From: Actinomycetes bacterium
GTDB lineage: Bacteria > Actinomycetota > Acidimicrobiia > Acidimicrobiales > Acidimicrobilacustridaceae
Direction of reading: 5' to 3'
DNA: 64,000 nucleotides
NCBI GenBank assembly: GCA_029782145.1
Contig: JAKOVH010000013.1
Span: 361,325-425,324 of the forward strand
The notes beneath the pieces are model-generated. The model had not been told where the DNA came from. It ran no database searches and saw only the letters and a program-made list of their open reading frames with translations. The position numbers and the translations under genes were made by a program. Below are positions 16,176 through 24,668 of this stretch, piece after piece (the stretch's first letter is position 1; each line of letters opens with the position of its first letter).

Positions 16176-18560
16176 GTGGCCGCCCAACGAGGCTTCTCCG
16201 GCGAAGCGGTCACGGCGTCGCGCCTCTACGCCACGTTGGCGGCGGCGGGCACGGCCATCCTGCGCGCCACCAGCACCCACCAGGTGTTCACCACCCTCAC
16301 CCGCGTGCTGACCGAGGAGGGCGACTTCGACACCGCCTGCGTGGGGGTGCCCGACCCCACAGAGCCCGGCGGCATCCGGCTGGTGGCCCACGGCGGCGAC
16401 GAGCTCGCCCAGGTCGGCTCGCCGTGCACCGTCGGGCCCGCCTCGGTCACCTTCGACGTCGCCGCCCGGGCGCTGGTCGAGGAGCGGGTCGTGCTCGAGA
16501 CCCAGCCCGGCCGGGGCGCGGTGTGCGCCATCCCGCTGCGGCGCGGCGACCTGGTCGTGGCCGTGTTCTGCACCGCCATGGCCGACGCCGACGCCTACGA
16601 CGAGCTGCGCCTGCACCTGCTCGACCGCCTGGCCGACGAGGTCGCCTTCGCCCTGCAGTCCATCGCCGACCGCCAGGCCGAGGTCAAGGCCCGCCTGGCC
16701 CGCTCGGCGGTGCAGGCCCAGCTGGCGTCGCGGGCCCGCATGCAGGCCGAGCTCGCCCGCATCGGCCAGTCGGCGTTCGTCGCCGGGTCGCTCGACGAGC
16801 TCTTCGCCGACATGGTCGACGCCGTGCGCCGGGTGCTCAACCTCGACATCGCCGTTGTGGAGGAGTGGTTCCCCGACGGCCGGCTCGGGCTGTGCGTCGC
16901 CTCGGGGGCCGACGGGCACTGGCCGGTGGTCCGCCAGGTCCCCTCCGACGAGGACAGCTTCGCCGCCCGCCTGCGCCGCTGCGACGGCCCCCTCGTGGTG
17001 CCCGACGTGCTCGCCGGCGGCGACGACCTGCACGTGGTGGCCGACCCCCGGGTGCGGGCCGCCGCCGGTGTCGCCATCCGCCACCTCGGTGAGATCCACA
17101 GCGTGCTCATCGCCGGCTCCCACGTGCCGCGCCACTTCGCCCCCGACGAGGTCGACTTCCTCCAGAGCCTGGCCAACGTGGCCACCGCCGCCCTGGCCCA
17201 CCAGCACGCCAGCCTCAGCCTGCTCGAGCAGGCCTTCCACGACCCCCTCACCGGCCTGCCCAACCGGGCGCTGCTGTTCGAGCGCCTCGAGCGCCACGCC
17301 GCCGAGCTGCGCCGGGGCCGGCTGCTCGCCGTGCTGCTCGTCGACCTCGACGGGTTCAAGCACGTCAACGACGCCCTCGGCCACGACATCGGCGACCAGC
17401 TCCTCGTGGCCGTCGCCGAGCGGCTGCGGTCGGTCGTGCGCGAGGGCGACACGGTGGCCCGCCTCGGCGGCGACGAGTTCGCCGTGCTCTGCGTCGACCT
17501 GGCCACCCGCGAGGCGGCGGCCGAGCTGGCCGAGCGCATCGCCGCGGCCATGGCCGGCCCGTTCGACCTCGAGACGGTGCAGACCTTCGTGACCGCCAGT
17601 GTCGGCATCACCGTCCACGAGGGGCGGGCCGACTCGCCCCGGGCGCTCCTCCGCGAGGCCGACGCCGCCATGTACGTCGCCAAGGAGGCGGGCCGGGCCC
17701 GCTACGAGGTGTACGACGAGGACATGCGCCGCCACGCGGTGCACCGCCTCAAGACCACCAACGACCTGCGCCGCGCCCTCGACCGCGACGAGCTCGAGCT
17801 GGTGTGGCACCCCATCCTCACCCTGCACCCCGGCACCGGCGAGCCGCCCACCTTGTCGCTCGAGGCGCTGCTGCGCTGGCACCACCCCGAGCGGGGCATC
17901 GTGCTGCCCGACACCTTCATCGGCCTGGCCGAGGACACCGGGCTCATCCGCCCCATCGGCGAGTGGGCCTTCGCCACCGCCGGCAGCCAGCTGGCCCAGT
18001 GGCGCCGCGAGGGTCCCCTCGCCTGCCCGGACCAGATCTCGGTGAACCTCTCCGCCCACCAGCTGGCCCGGCCGTGCATCGTCGACACCGTGCACCACAC
18101 CTTCACCGAGGCGGGGGTGGACCCGTGCGGCGTGGAGCTCGAGATCACCGAGACGGCGCTCATGCGCGACCCCGTGCACGCCATCGCCCGGCTGCGGGAG
18201 CTGCGCGACCTCGGCTTCGCCATCGCCATCGACGACTTCGGCACCGGCTACTCGTCGATGACCTACCTGCGCGACCTGCCGGCGTCGTCGCTGAAGATCG
18301 ACCGCTCGTTCGTGGCTCGCCTGGGCCACACCCCCAACGACGACGCCATCGTCGACGCCATCGTGGGCCTGGCCCACGCCGTGGGCCTGCGGGCCGTCGC
18401 CGAGGGGGTCGAGACGCTCCACCAGCTCGAGGCCCTGCACGACATGGGCTGCGACCGCGCCCAGGGGTTCTTGTGGACCGAGCCGCTCGCGGCGGCCGAC
18501 GTGCCGGCGTGGATCGCCCGGCACCGCACCCTCGACCCGCTGCTCATCGCCATCAGCTGA
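16176..18560 (+). CDS. GAF-GAF-GGDEF-EAL c-di-GMP turnover protein
   Basis: GTG 16176 follows GAAAGGTG. The product has 794 residues and no membrane segment. Two GAF-like sensor regions occupy about residues 20-160 and 190-340. The GGDEF domain has an intact RLGGDEFAVL preceded five residues earlier by REGD, the inhibitory RxxD site. The EAL domain has SLEALLRW, ISVNLSAHQL, EITETALM, IDDFGTGYSS, KIDRSF and AEGVET, so every metal-binding and catalytic motif I check for is present. It could both make and cleave c-di-GMP. c-di-GMP commonly controls exopolysaccharide output, which fits the flanking loci. Confidence 0.92.
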   Translation: MAAQRGFSGEAVTASRLYATLAAAGTAILRATSTHQVFTTLTRVLTEEGDFDTACVGVPDPTEPGGIRLVAHGGDELAQVGSPCTVGPASVTFDVAARALVEERVVLETQPGRGAVCAIPLRRGDLVVAVFCTAMADADAYDELRLHLLDRLADEVAFALQSIADRQAEVKARLARSAVQAQLASRARMQAELARIGQSAFVAGSLDELFADMVDAVRRVLNLDIAVVEEWFPDGRLGLCVASGADGHWPVVRQVPSDEDSFAARLRRCDGPLVVPDVLAGGDDLHVVADPRVRAAAGVAIRHLGEIHSVLIAGSHVPRHFAPDEVDFLQSLANVATAALAHQHASLSLLEQAFHDPLTGLPNRALLFERLERHAAELRRGRLLAVLLVDLDGFKHVNDALGHDIGDQLLVAVAERLRSVVREGDTVARLGGDEFAVLCVDLATREAAAELAERIAAAMAGPFDLETVQTFVTASVGITVHEGRADSPRALLREADAAMYVAKEAGRARYEVYDEDMRRHAVHRLKTTNDLRRALDRDELELVWHPILTLHPGTGEPPTLSLEALLRWHHPERGIVLPDTFIGLAEDTGLIRPIGEWAFATAGSQLAQWRREGPLACPDQISVNLSAHQLARPCIVDTVHHTFTEAGVDPCGVELEITETALMRDPVHAIARLRELRDLGFAIAIDDFGTGYSSMTYLRDLPASSLKIDRSFVARLGHTPNDDAIVDAIVGLAHAVGLRAVAEGVETLHQLEALHDMGCDRAQGFLWTEPLAAADVPAWIARHRTLDPLLIAIS

Positions 18561-18620
18561 GCGGCGGGAGAGCGGGCACCACCACCGGCCGGCGCAGAGC
18601 TCGGTTGGGTGGGTGATCGC

Positions 18621-18851
18621 TCAGGCGCTCTGGACCATCGTCCAGATGGCCAGCACGATGGCGGCCCAGAACACCAGGGCCACCGTGAGGCTGACCAGGA
18701 TGCCTCGGGCCGGGCCGAGGCGGTCGGCTCGCACCACGGGGTCGAGGTGCGGGTGCTCGAACTCGTCGAGCAGCGGCTCGTCGCCGAGGGGCAAGGTGAG
18801 CTGCGTCGCCGTCCTGTGTGCGTCTGAGCGATATCGCAACAGAGTTGTCAC
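18621..18851 (-). CDS. small single-pass membrane protein
   Basis: The start is GTG 18851, giving 76 residues. The soluble N-terminus (LPLGDEPLLDEFEHPHLDP) is followed by one helix, GILVSLTVALVFWAAIVLAIW, at the C-terminus. No Shine-Dalgarno sequence precedes the GTG. A TTGACC hexamer and a dyad lie just upstream, so the transcript may be leaderless. It is convergent with the c-di-GMP gene and the stop codons are 60 bases apart. The layout resembles the protein at 15807-16001. Function unknown. Confidence 0.55.
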   Translation of the reverse strand: MTTLLRYRSDAHRTATQLTLPLGDEPLLDEFEHPHLDPVVRADRLGPARGILVSLTVALVFWAAIVLAIWTMVQSA

Positions 18852-18861
18852 ATAGGTATTC

Positions 18862-18878
18862 TGACCTAGTCGTGGTCA
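18862..18878. promoter_or_regulatory. operator-like dyad TGACC-N7-GGTCA
   Basis: TGACC (18862-18866) and GGTCA (18874-18878) form a perfect dyad with 7-base spacing, as bound by dimeric helix-turn-helix or response regulators. Read on the minus strand, its right arm makes a TTGACC -35-like hexamer just before the gene starting at 18851, so a bound protein would block that promoter. Confidence 0.4.
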
Positions 18879-18902
18879 AAAGTGGGCGGATCCGGGACCG
18901 AT

Positions 18903-18920
18903 ATCACTCATTTGAGTGAT
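18903..18920. repeat. perfect 8-bp palindrome with TT centre
   Basis: ATCACTCA-TT-TGAGTGAT is an AT-rich palindrome in otherwise GC-rich DNA. It overlaps the stop codon of the gene ending at 18904 and lies upstream of the gene starting at 18851. It could be an operator or a short terminator stem. Confidence 0.5.
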
Positions 18921-19266
18921 TTAGGACCCGATCTCCGCTCTGAACGGTGGCCGGGTGCTCGCGCACCGGGACGAGGACGGCGATGGTGACGACGGCCGCC
19001 CAGACGGTGCCGCCCATGACGGCCACCACGTCGCCGAGGTGGATGCCGTGGTTGTGGCTGAGGTCGAGCACGACCGGGCCGACGGTCGTGCGGGCCGCGA
19101 TGAGCAGCGAGCCGCACGCGGCCACGACCCACACCGAGAGGCACACCAGGATCCGCACGCCGTCGAACCGTACCGGCACCAGGAGCCGGGCGGCAGTCGG
19201 CGCGGCCCGGCCAGGCCGGGCGGGCGACGCCGGGTTCGGGGCGTCGAGGTCAGCTGTGGTGGGCAC
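18904..19266 (-). CDS. two-helix membrane protein
   Basis: GTG 19266 lies inside the 3' end of the LPxTG gene (17-base overlap), so translation is probably coupled. The 120-residue product has a proline- and alanine-rich N-terminus and two hydrophobic helices, ILVCLSVWVVAACGSLLIAA and VVAVMGGTVWAAVVTIAVLV. A short loop with DLSHNHGIHLGD, containing three His and two Asp residues, separates them. The polar tail ends NHSNE. No family was recognised. The His/Asp loop could bind a metal, but this is a guess. Confidence 0.6.
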   Translation of the reverse strand: MPTTADLDAPNPASPARPGRAAPTAARLLVPVRFDGVRILVCLSVWVVAACGSLLIAARTTVGPVVLDLSHNHGIHLGDVVAVMGGTVWAAVVTIAVLVPVREHPATVQSGDRVLNHSNE

Positions 19267-19597
19267 CCTGGCGGCGCTTCACCACGTAGAGCAGGCCACC
19301 GCCGGCGGCCACCAGCGCCACGCCGGCCTCGGCCAGCGGCACGGTGGTGTCGCTGCCCGTGTAGGGGAGGGTGGCCCCGCCCTGCACGGCGCCGGCCGCT
19401 CCGCTGGCGGCGTTCACGCCGGCGTTCTCGACCTGGCCCTGGTCGCACGGCACCACCGTGGGCACGCCGTTGACGTCCTCGGTGCAGACCGACGGGTTGT
19501 AGTCGTCGGTGGTCTGGGCCCCGGCCACGCCGGCCAGGCCGAGCCCTGCGACGGTGAGGGTCACCGCCGTCGCTGCTGCGCACACGATCTTGTTCAT
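19250..19597 (-). CDS. small LPxTG-anchored surface protein
   Basis: The start is ATG 19597 (MNKIVCAAATAV). The 115 residues comprise an N-terminal signal peptide ending near GVAGAQ and a short mature region with two Cys (SVCTEDVNG, VVPCDQG). The C-terminal sorting signal is complete: LPYTG, a hydrophobic helix (VALVAAGGGLLYVV) and the basic tail KRRQ. A class-E/D-like sortase would cut at Thr and attach it to the cell wall. No sortase gene is in this window. Only about 50 residues would be exposed, so it could be a spacer, a cap or a substrate-type tag. Confidence 0.8.
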   Translation of the reverse strand: MNKIVCAAATAVTLTVAGLGLAGVAGAQTTDDYNPSVCTEDVNGVPTVVPCDQGQVENAGVNAASGAAGAVQGGATLPYTGSDTTVPLAEAGVALVAAGGGLLYVVKRRQGAHHS

Positions 19598-19746
19598 GGT
19601 GTCGCTCCGTCGCCGTGGGGGGAGTGACCGGGCGCTCGACCCGGTCGGAGTCACGCGTCTCTGAGGTGGAGTATGCCACCACTCTGCGTGGTTGTCGACG
19701 GAGATGCTACCGGAAGGCATCCTGCGGGCGGGCGATGGTCGGCCCG

Positions 19747-22059
19747 CTAGCCGCCTGCGGTCAGCAGTTGGCGGGTCTCCAGCGGGCCGTCGAAGAGGGT
19801 GGCCGTCGAGCCGTCACGCACGGTCACCGTCACCTGGTCGGGGTGGGCCAGCGGCTGGGGGATGAGGTCGAGCCGGTAGGTCCCCTCGCCGGCGGTGCGG
19901 CCCACCAGGTGCAGCACCAGCACCCGGGTCTGGCCGGGGGCCATCTCGACCGGGAAGCCGTAGACGTGCCCGCCGGCGTAGTCCTGCGAGCTCATGCCGA
20001 CGACCTGGCCGTCGAGGGTGGCGCCCTCGAGCCCGAGCGGGGAGTACACCGCCATCTCGCTCAGGTTGGTGCCCATCGGCAGGCCCTGCTGGTTGCCGAT
20101 CACGTAGACCGGCAGGCCGCTGGCGGGGGAGCGGTTGGTGAGGGTCACCGTCACCGTGGAGCGCACCTGGCGCTGGGCCTCGTCGAGGGCCACGTCGACC
20201 TGCATGGTGCGGTCGAGGAACACGCCGATCTTGTTCATGAGCAGGTCGGTGGAGCGCAGCGAGAGGTGGTCGGCGCCCGGTGTCGGGTCCCACGCGCCGC
20301 TCAGGCCGACGTCGTCGACCAGCGCCCGGCCCGGCTCGTCGAACACGTCGATCTTCAGGTGCCCGCCCGCCACCGCCGGGCCGAGGATGGAGAGCAGGTC
20401 CTGCAGCTCGGGCAGCTCCCGGGTGGTCAGCGCGTCGAACACCGCCTCCACGACGTCGCCCAGAACCTGGCGGCGGGCCAGGTTGGTGGCGTCGTCGTCG
20501 CTGTTGAAGGCGGCGTACTGCTCGACGAGCAGGTAGTCCTCCACGGTCGTGGCGTCGAGCTCGCGGTCGAGCGACGGCACGTACACCGGCCCGATCGCCT
20601 CGAGCAGGGCGGCCAGCGCCGTCGGGTCGGCGTAGATCGTGCCGGCCACCGCCCCCACCTCGGGCACCTGGCGGTAGAGCTGCCGGGCCACGTCGGAGTC
20701 GGTCGGCCAGTCGGGGTCGGCGCTGACGTTGCCGGGGAAGCGGCCCACGTGGAACTCGCCGTAGAGCTGGTCCCAGCCCGGCGGCGGGTCGTAGAGGCGG
20801 GGGGCGCCGCCGTCGGCCACGTTGAGGTCCTCGGTCGCGCCGGTGGTCTCGAGGTGCAGCTCGCCGCCGTCCGCGGTGAGCACGCCGTAGGTGCCCACGT
20901 AGCCGCCCGCCCCGCGGCTCTCGCCCGGGGTGGCGAACTGCAGCAGGTAGCGCTGGGGCGAGCCGCCGCCGAGCAGCGTGGGGGCCACGCCGAGGGCCCG
21001 GGAGGCCAGCTCGGCGGTGGGCACGGTGTCGTCGAGCTGGCGCCCGAGGCTGTCGAGCTGGTGGGCGAGCGGCGCCACCAGCCACGGGGAGCGCACGTCG
21101 TCGAGCACCTGGCGGGCGTGGTGGGCGGCGTCGATGGAGGCGTCGAGCGGCTGCTGCATGGCGGCCATCTGCACCAGGTCGACGCGCCCGGAGTCGGAGC
21201 GCAGCGACTGGTAGTCGGCCTGGCGGGCGGCGCGCGCCGCGGCCGAGGTGAGCTCCTCGCCGGCCGCCGACACCCGCCGCACCGCCTCGACCTGGTGGCC
21301 CACCACCGGCACCAGCCGGCCGGGCAGGGCGAGCACCCCGCCCAGGGCGCCCGAGGCGTCGGCGAACCCGGTGGTGGCGTCGTCGAGCTCGGGCACGGCG
21401 GCGGCGACCTCGCCGTCGCGCACCAGGCCGAGGGCGTCCTTGGCCTGGCGGGCCGAGTCCGACAGCTCGCTGCGCACCCGCAGGGCGGCGACCAGCGCCA
21501 TGGCCGAGGCCACCAGCACGACGGCGGCGACGGCGGCCCCGGCCACCAGGGTGCGACGGCGCCCGACGGGCCCCAGGCTGCGCCAGGCGGCGAGCAGCAC
21601 GGGGGCCACGGCCACGGCGGCCACGACCGACGGCAGGCCGGTGGGACCGAACGTGTGCCCCGAGAGCAGGGCCAGCACGCCCAGCCCGGCCACCAGCCCC
21701 CCGGCGGTGGGAGAGCGCCGGTCGAGCGCCACCAGCGCGATGGCGCCGGCCAGCGCCGCCACCCCGAGCACGGCGCCGGCACCGCCGCCGCCCACCGCGG
21801 CCAGGGCGGCGATGGCCCCCAGCCACAGCAGCGGCCCGGGGCGGGAGCGGCTGCCGGCCAGGGCGACGAGCCCGGCGAAGGCGGCGGCCCACACCGCGTC
21901 GGCCACCCGGGTGCCGGTGGGCCGGGCGGGGGAGAGCACGGCGACCACGGCCACGGCGGCGGCCACCACCTGAGGGGCCGCCGAGAGCCCACGGGGGGCC
22001 GGGGGGTGGTGGTCGGGTGCCCGGCGGGCGCCCTCGTGCTGCGGTGCCTGCGTCGCCAA
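19747..22059 (-). CDS. DUF4012 large membrane-anchored extracellular protein
   Basis: The 770-residue protein starts at TTG 22059. Its first 200 residues hold six or seven hydrophobic helices in pairs. The rest is a large extracytoplasmic part. The DUF4012 core is marked by RYLLQFATPGESRGAGGYVG, then a tail with YADPTALAALLEAIGPV and beta-rich C-terminal repeats. DUF4012 proteins are found beside exopolysaccharide genes in Gram-positive bacteria, but their biochemical role is not established. It is divergent from the rfbF operon and shares a 208-base spacer with it. It may act in glycan attachment or assembly at the envelope; that is inference. Confidence 0.85.
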   Translation of the reverse strand: MATQAPQHEGARRAPDHHPPAPRGLSAAPQVVAAAVAVVAVLSPARPTGTRVADAVWAAAFAGLVALAGSRSRPGPLLWLGAIAALAAVGGGGAGAVLGVAALAGAIALVALDRRSPTAGGLVAGLGVLALLSGHTFGPTGLPSVVAAVAVAPVLLAAWRSLGPVGRRRTLVAGAAVAAVVLVASAMALVAALRVRSELSDSARQAKDALGLVRDGEVAAAVPELDDATTGFADASGALGGVLALPGRLVPVVGHQVEAVRRVSAAGEELTSAAARAARQADYQSLRSDSGRVDLVQMAAMQQPLDASIDAAHHARQVLDDVRSPWLVAPLAHQLDSLGRQLDDTVPTAELASRALGVAPTLLGGGSPQRYLLQFATPGESRGAGGYVGTYGVLTADGGELHLETTGATEDLNVADGGAPRLYDPPPGWDQLYGEFHVGRFPGNVSADPDWPTDSDVARQLYRQVPEVGAVAGTIYADPTALAALLEAIGPVYVPSLDRELDATTVEDYLLVEQYAAFNSDDDATNLARRQVLGDVVEAVFDALTTRELPELQDLLSILGPAVAGGHLKIDVFDEPGRALVDDVGLSGAWDPTPGADHLSLRSTDLLMNKIGVFLDRTMQVDVALDEAQRQVRSTVTVTLTNRSPASGLPVYVIGNQQGLPMGTNLSEMAVYSPLGLEGATLDGQVVGMSSQDYAGGHVYGFPVEMAPGQTRVLVLHLVGRTAGEGTYRLDLIPQPLAHPDQVTVTVRDGSTATLFDGPLETRQLLTAGG

Positions 22060-22267
22060 GAGCCACAGAACGTAGTCGGGGGGCCGGTCGGCCCGTTGGA
22101 TCCGGGCGCGGCGGTAGTAGCTTCAGCCGGGTTGCTCCGCTGCCGATCCACTCTGGACCAACAGACAGTGACGTGATCGACCTCCTCACCGTCCCGGGCC
22201 GGCGCCGACAGCGCGCGGGCGGGCAGGGTGGTGGGGCGGCGGGTCGGTCACTCCGACAGGAGAACCC

Positions 22268-23044
22268 ATGCGAGTCGTCATCCTTGCGGGCGGGTCCGGG
22301 ACCAGGCTCAGCGAAGAGACCGTCATCCGGCCCAAGCCGATGGTCGAGATCGGCAACAAGCCCATCCTCTGGCACATCATGCAGGGCTACGCCCACCACG
22401 GGTTCAACGACTTCGCGGTGGCTCTCGGCTACAAGGGCGAGTACATCAAGCGGTACTTCGCCGACTACGCCAGCCTCTCCACCGACCTGACCATCGACCT
22501 CGGGGCCGGCACCGTCGAGCGGGCGGCGTCGGCCGAGGGCGGCCGGCTCGACTGGACCGTGCACCTCGTCGACACCGGCGAGGAGGTCGGCACCGGCGGC
22601 CGGGTCAAGCGCATGGCGCACCTGCTCGGCGAGCGGTTCATGCTCACCTACGGCGACGGCGTGAGCGACATCGACCTGGAGGCGCTGCTCGAGTTCCACG
22701 AGCGCGCCGGCCGGCTGGTCACCCTCACCGCCGTGCGCCCGCCGGCCCGCTTCGGCGTGCTCGAGATCGAAGGCGACAAGGTCGCCGTGTTCGAGGAGAA
22801 GCCCCAGGTCGGCGAGGGCTGGGTCAACGGCGGGTTCATGGTCTGGGAGCCCGAGGCCCTCGACTACATCGAGGGCGACGAGACCTACGTGCAGGACACC
22901 CTCGAGATCCTGGCCCGCAAGGGCGAGGTGTCGGCCTTCGTGCACGAGGGCTTCTGGCAGTGCATGGACACCCTGCGGGACAAGGTCTACCTGCAGGGCC
23001 TGTGGGAGTCGGGCAACGCCCCCTGGAAGACGTGGAGCGCATGA
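22268..23044 (+). CDS. rfbF: glucose-1-phosphate cytidylyltransferase
   Basis: The 258-residue nucleotidyltransferase opens with MRVVILAGGSGTRLSEET and RPKPMVEIGNKPILWHIM, the activating signature of this family. MLTYGDGVSDID carries a metal-binding Asp, and PPARFGVLEIEGDKV with FEEKPQ follow. The short GEWxNGG-like VGEGWVNGGFMVWEP and WQCMDTLRDK match RfbF rather than RmlA. It makes CDP-glucose from glucose-1-phosphate and CTP. ACAGGAG precedes the ATG. It is the first gene of a four-gene, 4-base-overlap sugar cassette. Confidence 0.92.
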   Translation: MRVVILAGGSGTRLSEETVIRPKPMVEIGNKPILWHIMQGYAHHGFNDFAVALGYKGEYIKRYFADYASLSTDLTIDLGAGTVERAASAEGGRLDWTVHLVDTGEEVGTGGRVKRMAHLLGERFMLTYGDGVSDIDLEALLEFHERAGRLVTLTAVRPPARFGVLEIEGDKVAVFEEKPQVGEGWVNGGFMVWEPEALDYIEGDETYVQDTLEILARKGEVSAFVHEGFWQCMDTLRDKVYLQGLWESGNAPWKTWSA

Positions 23045-24087
23045 GCATGCGAGTACTGGTCAGCGGTTCGGAGGGCTACATCGGGTCGGTCCTCGCGCCC
23101 ACGCTGCTGCAGGCGGGCCACGACGTGGTCGGCCTCGACACCGGGTTCCACCGGTGCGCGTGGCTCTACAACGCGGTGCCGATGGCGCCGCTGTGGATCT
23201 GCCGCGACGCCCGCGACGTCACCGTCGAGCACCTCCGCGGCTTCGACGCGGTGATCCACCTCGCCGACCTGTCGAACGACCCCCTCGGCGACTTCGACCG
23301 CTCGCTCACCTTCGAGATCAACCACCAGGCCACGGTGGCCATGGCCGAGAAGGCCAAGGCGGCCGGCGTGCCCCGCTTCGTGTACAGCTCGTCGTGCAGC
23401 GTCTACGGCGCCTCGGGGGCCACCGACGCGTGGAGCACCGAGGACTCGCCCACCGCGCCCCTCACCGCCTACGCCGAGTGCAAGGTGCTCGTCGAGAACG
23501 ACCTGCGGGCCCTGGCCGACGACTCGTTCTCGCCGGTGTACCTGCGCAACGCGACCGCCTTCGGCGCCTCGCCTCGGCTGCGCTTCGACCTGGTGGTCAA
23601 CGAGCTGGTCGGCCTGGCCGTCACCACCAGCGAGCTGCGCCTGGCCAGCGACGGCACGCCGTGGCGGCCCTTCGTGCACGTGCGCGACATCTCCAAGGCC
23701 ATGCGCTGCGCGATCGAGGCGCCCCGCGACGCCGTCCACGACCGCACCTTCAACGTGGGCGACACGTCGGCCAACTACCAGATCCGCGACGTCGCCGAGG
23801 CCATCCGCGAGGTCGTGCCCGGCTGCGAGATCACCTACGGCGACTCGAGCGGCGACGCCCGCAACTACCGGGCCGACTTCACCCGCATCGCCAAGGAGCT
23901 GCCCGGCTTCTCGTGCGAGTACGACCTGCGCCGCGGCGTCGAGGAGCTCTACGACGTGTTCCGCCAGGTCGGCCTCGAGGAGGAGACCCTCCACGCCCGC
24001 CAGCACCGCCGGCTCAAGCAGATGACCTACCTGCGCGACACCGGCCAGGTCGACGACCGCTTCCGCTGGCTGGTCCACCCGACGTGA
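23041..24087 (+). CDS. NAD-dependent nucleotide-sugar epimerase/dehydratase
   Basis: ATG 23041 overlaps the rfbF stop (ATGA). The 348-residue extended SDR protein has a GxxGxxG-type SGSEGYIGSVL, the catalytic serine region VYSSSCSVYG and the active-site YAECK (YxxxK). It is typical of enzymes acting on NDP-4-keto or NDP sugars. A classic CDP-glucose 4,6-dehydratase (RfbG) is absent, so this gene may supply either the dehydratase or a later reductase/epimerase step. Sequence alone does not decide which. Confidence 0.85.
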   Translation: MSMRVLVSGSEGYIGSVLAPTLLQAGHDVVGLDTGFHRCAWLYNAVPMAPLWICRDARDVTVEHLRGFDAVIHLADLSNDPLGDFDRSLTFEINHQATVAMAEKAKAAGVPRFVYSSSCSVYGASGATDAWSTEDSPTAPLTAYAECKVLVENDLRALADDSFSPVYLRNATAFGASPRLRFDLVVNELVGLAVTTSELRLASDGTPWRPFVHVRDISKAMRCAIEAPRDAVHDRTFNVGDTSANYQIRDVAEAIREVVPGCEITYGDSSGDARNYRADFTRIAKELPGFSCEYDLRRGVEELYDVFRQVGLEEETLHARQHRRLKQMTYLRDTGQVDDRFRWLVHPT

Positions 24088-24668
24088 AGTTCCGACCCTC
24101 CGGCCTCGACGGCGGCTGGATCATCGAGCTCGACCGCATCTCCGACGAGCGCGGGTGGTTCGCCCGGGCCTGGTGCGCCGAGGAGTTCGCCGCCCACGGC
24201 CTGCCCGCCGCCTTCCCCCAGGCCAACATGTCCTACGGGCACCGGGCCGGCACCATCCGGGGCCTGCACGTGCAGCTGCCGCCCCACGACGAGGGCAAGG
24301 CCCTGCGCTGCGTGCGCGGGCGCGTGCTCGACGTCGCCGTCGACCTGCGGCCCGCGTCGCCCACCTACCTGCAGACCTCGGCCGTGGAGCTCGACGCCGA
24401 GGGCGCCGCCATGGTCTACGTGCCGGCGGGCTGCGCCCACGGCTTCCAGTCCCTCGAGGACGACAGCACCGTGTACTACCTCGTGTCGCAGCCCTACACC
24501 CCGGGCGCCGAGCGGGGGCTGCGCTGGGACGATCAAGTCGTGCGGTGCGAGTGGCCGATCACCGAGGTGATCGTGTCGGAGAAGGACACCTCGTGGCCCA
24601 CGTTCGACGACGCCGCCTGGCGCGACGAGCACCGGCGGGCCACCGGAGAAGGGAACCAGGACCAATGA
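24084..24668 (+). CDS. RfbC/RmlC-like dehydrorhamnose 3,5-epimerase family protein
   Basis: GTG 24084 overlaps the previous stop (GTGA). The 194-residue cupin has RGWFARAWCAEEFAAHGL, then the catalytic-histidine region TIRGLHVQLPPHDEGKALRC, then GRVLDVAVDLRPASPTY, the second active-site region VYVPAGCAHGFQSLEDDS, and ERGLRWDD. These are the conserved RmlC blocks. Because it is encoded beside a cytidylyltransferase rather than with rmlA and rmlB, its substrate is probably a CDP-4-keto-6-deoxy sugar. Confidence 0.87.
   Translation: MKFRPSGLDGGWIIELDRISDERGWFARAWCAEEFAAHGLPAAFPQANMSYGHRAGTIRGLHVQLPPHDEGKALRCVRGRVLDVAVDLRPASPTYLQTSAVELDAEGAAMVYVPAGCAHGFQSLEDDSTVYYLVSQPYTPGAERGLRWDDQVVRCEWPITEVIVSEKDTSWPTFDDAAWRDEHRRATGEGNQDQ

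Noticed and set aside
15358..16213. Longer minus-strand frames joining the hypothetical and small membrane proteins
   Set aside because: The extensions upstream of 15783 and 16001 are arginine- and proline-rich shadow sequence; each real gene has its own start, and one has a clear ribosome-binding site.
16122..18524. 800-residue minus-strand open frame opposite the GGDEF-EAL gene
   Set aside because: The plus-strand frame has intact GAF, GGDEF and EAL motifs; the reverse frame is compositionally biased.
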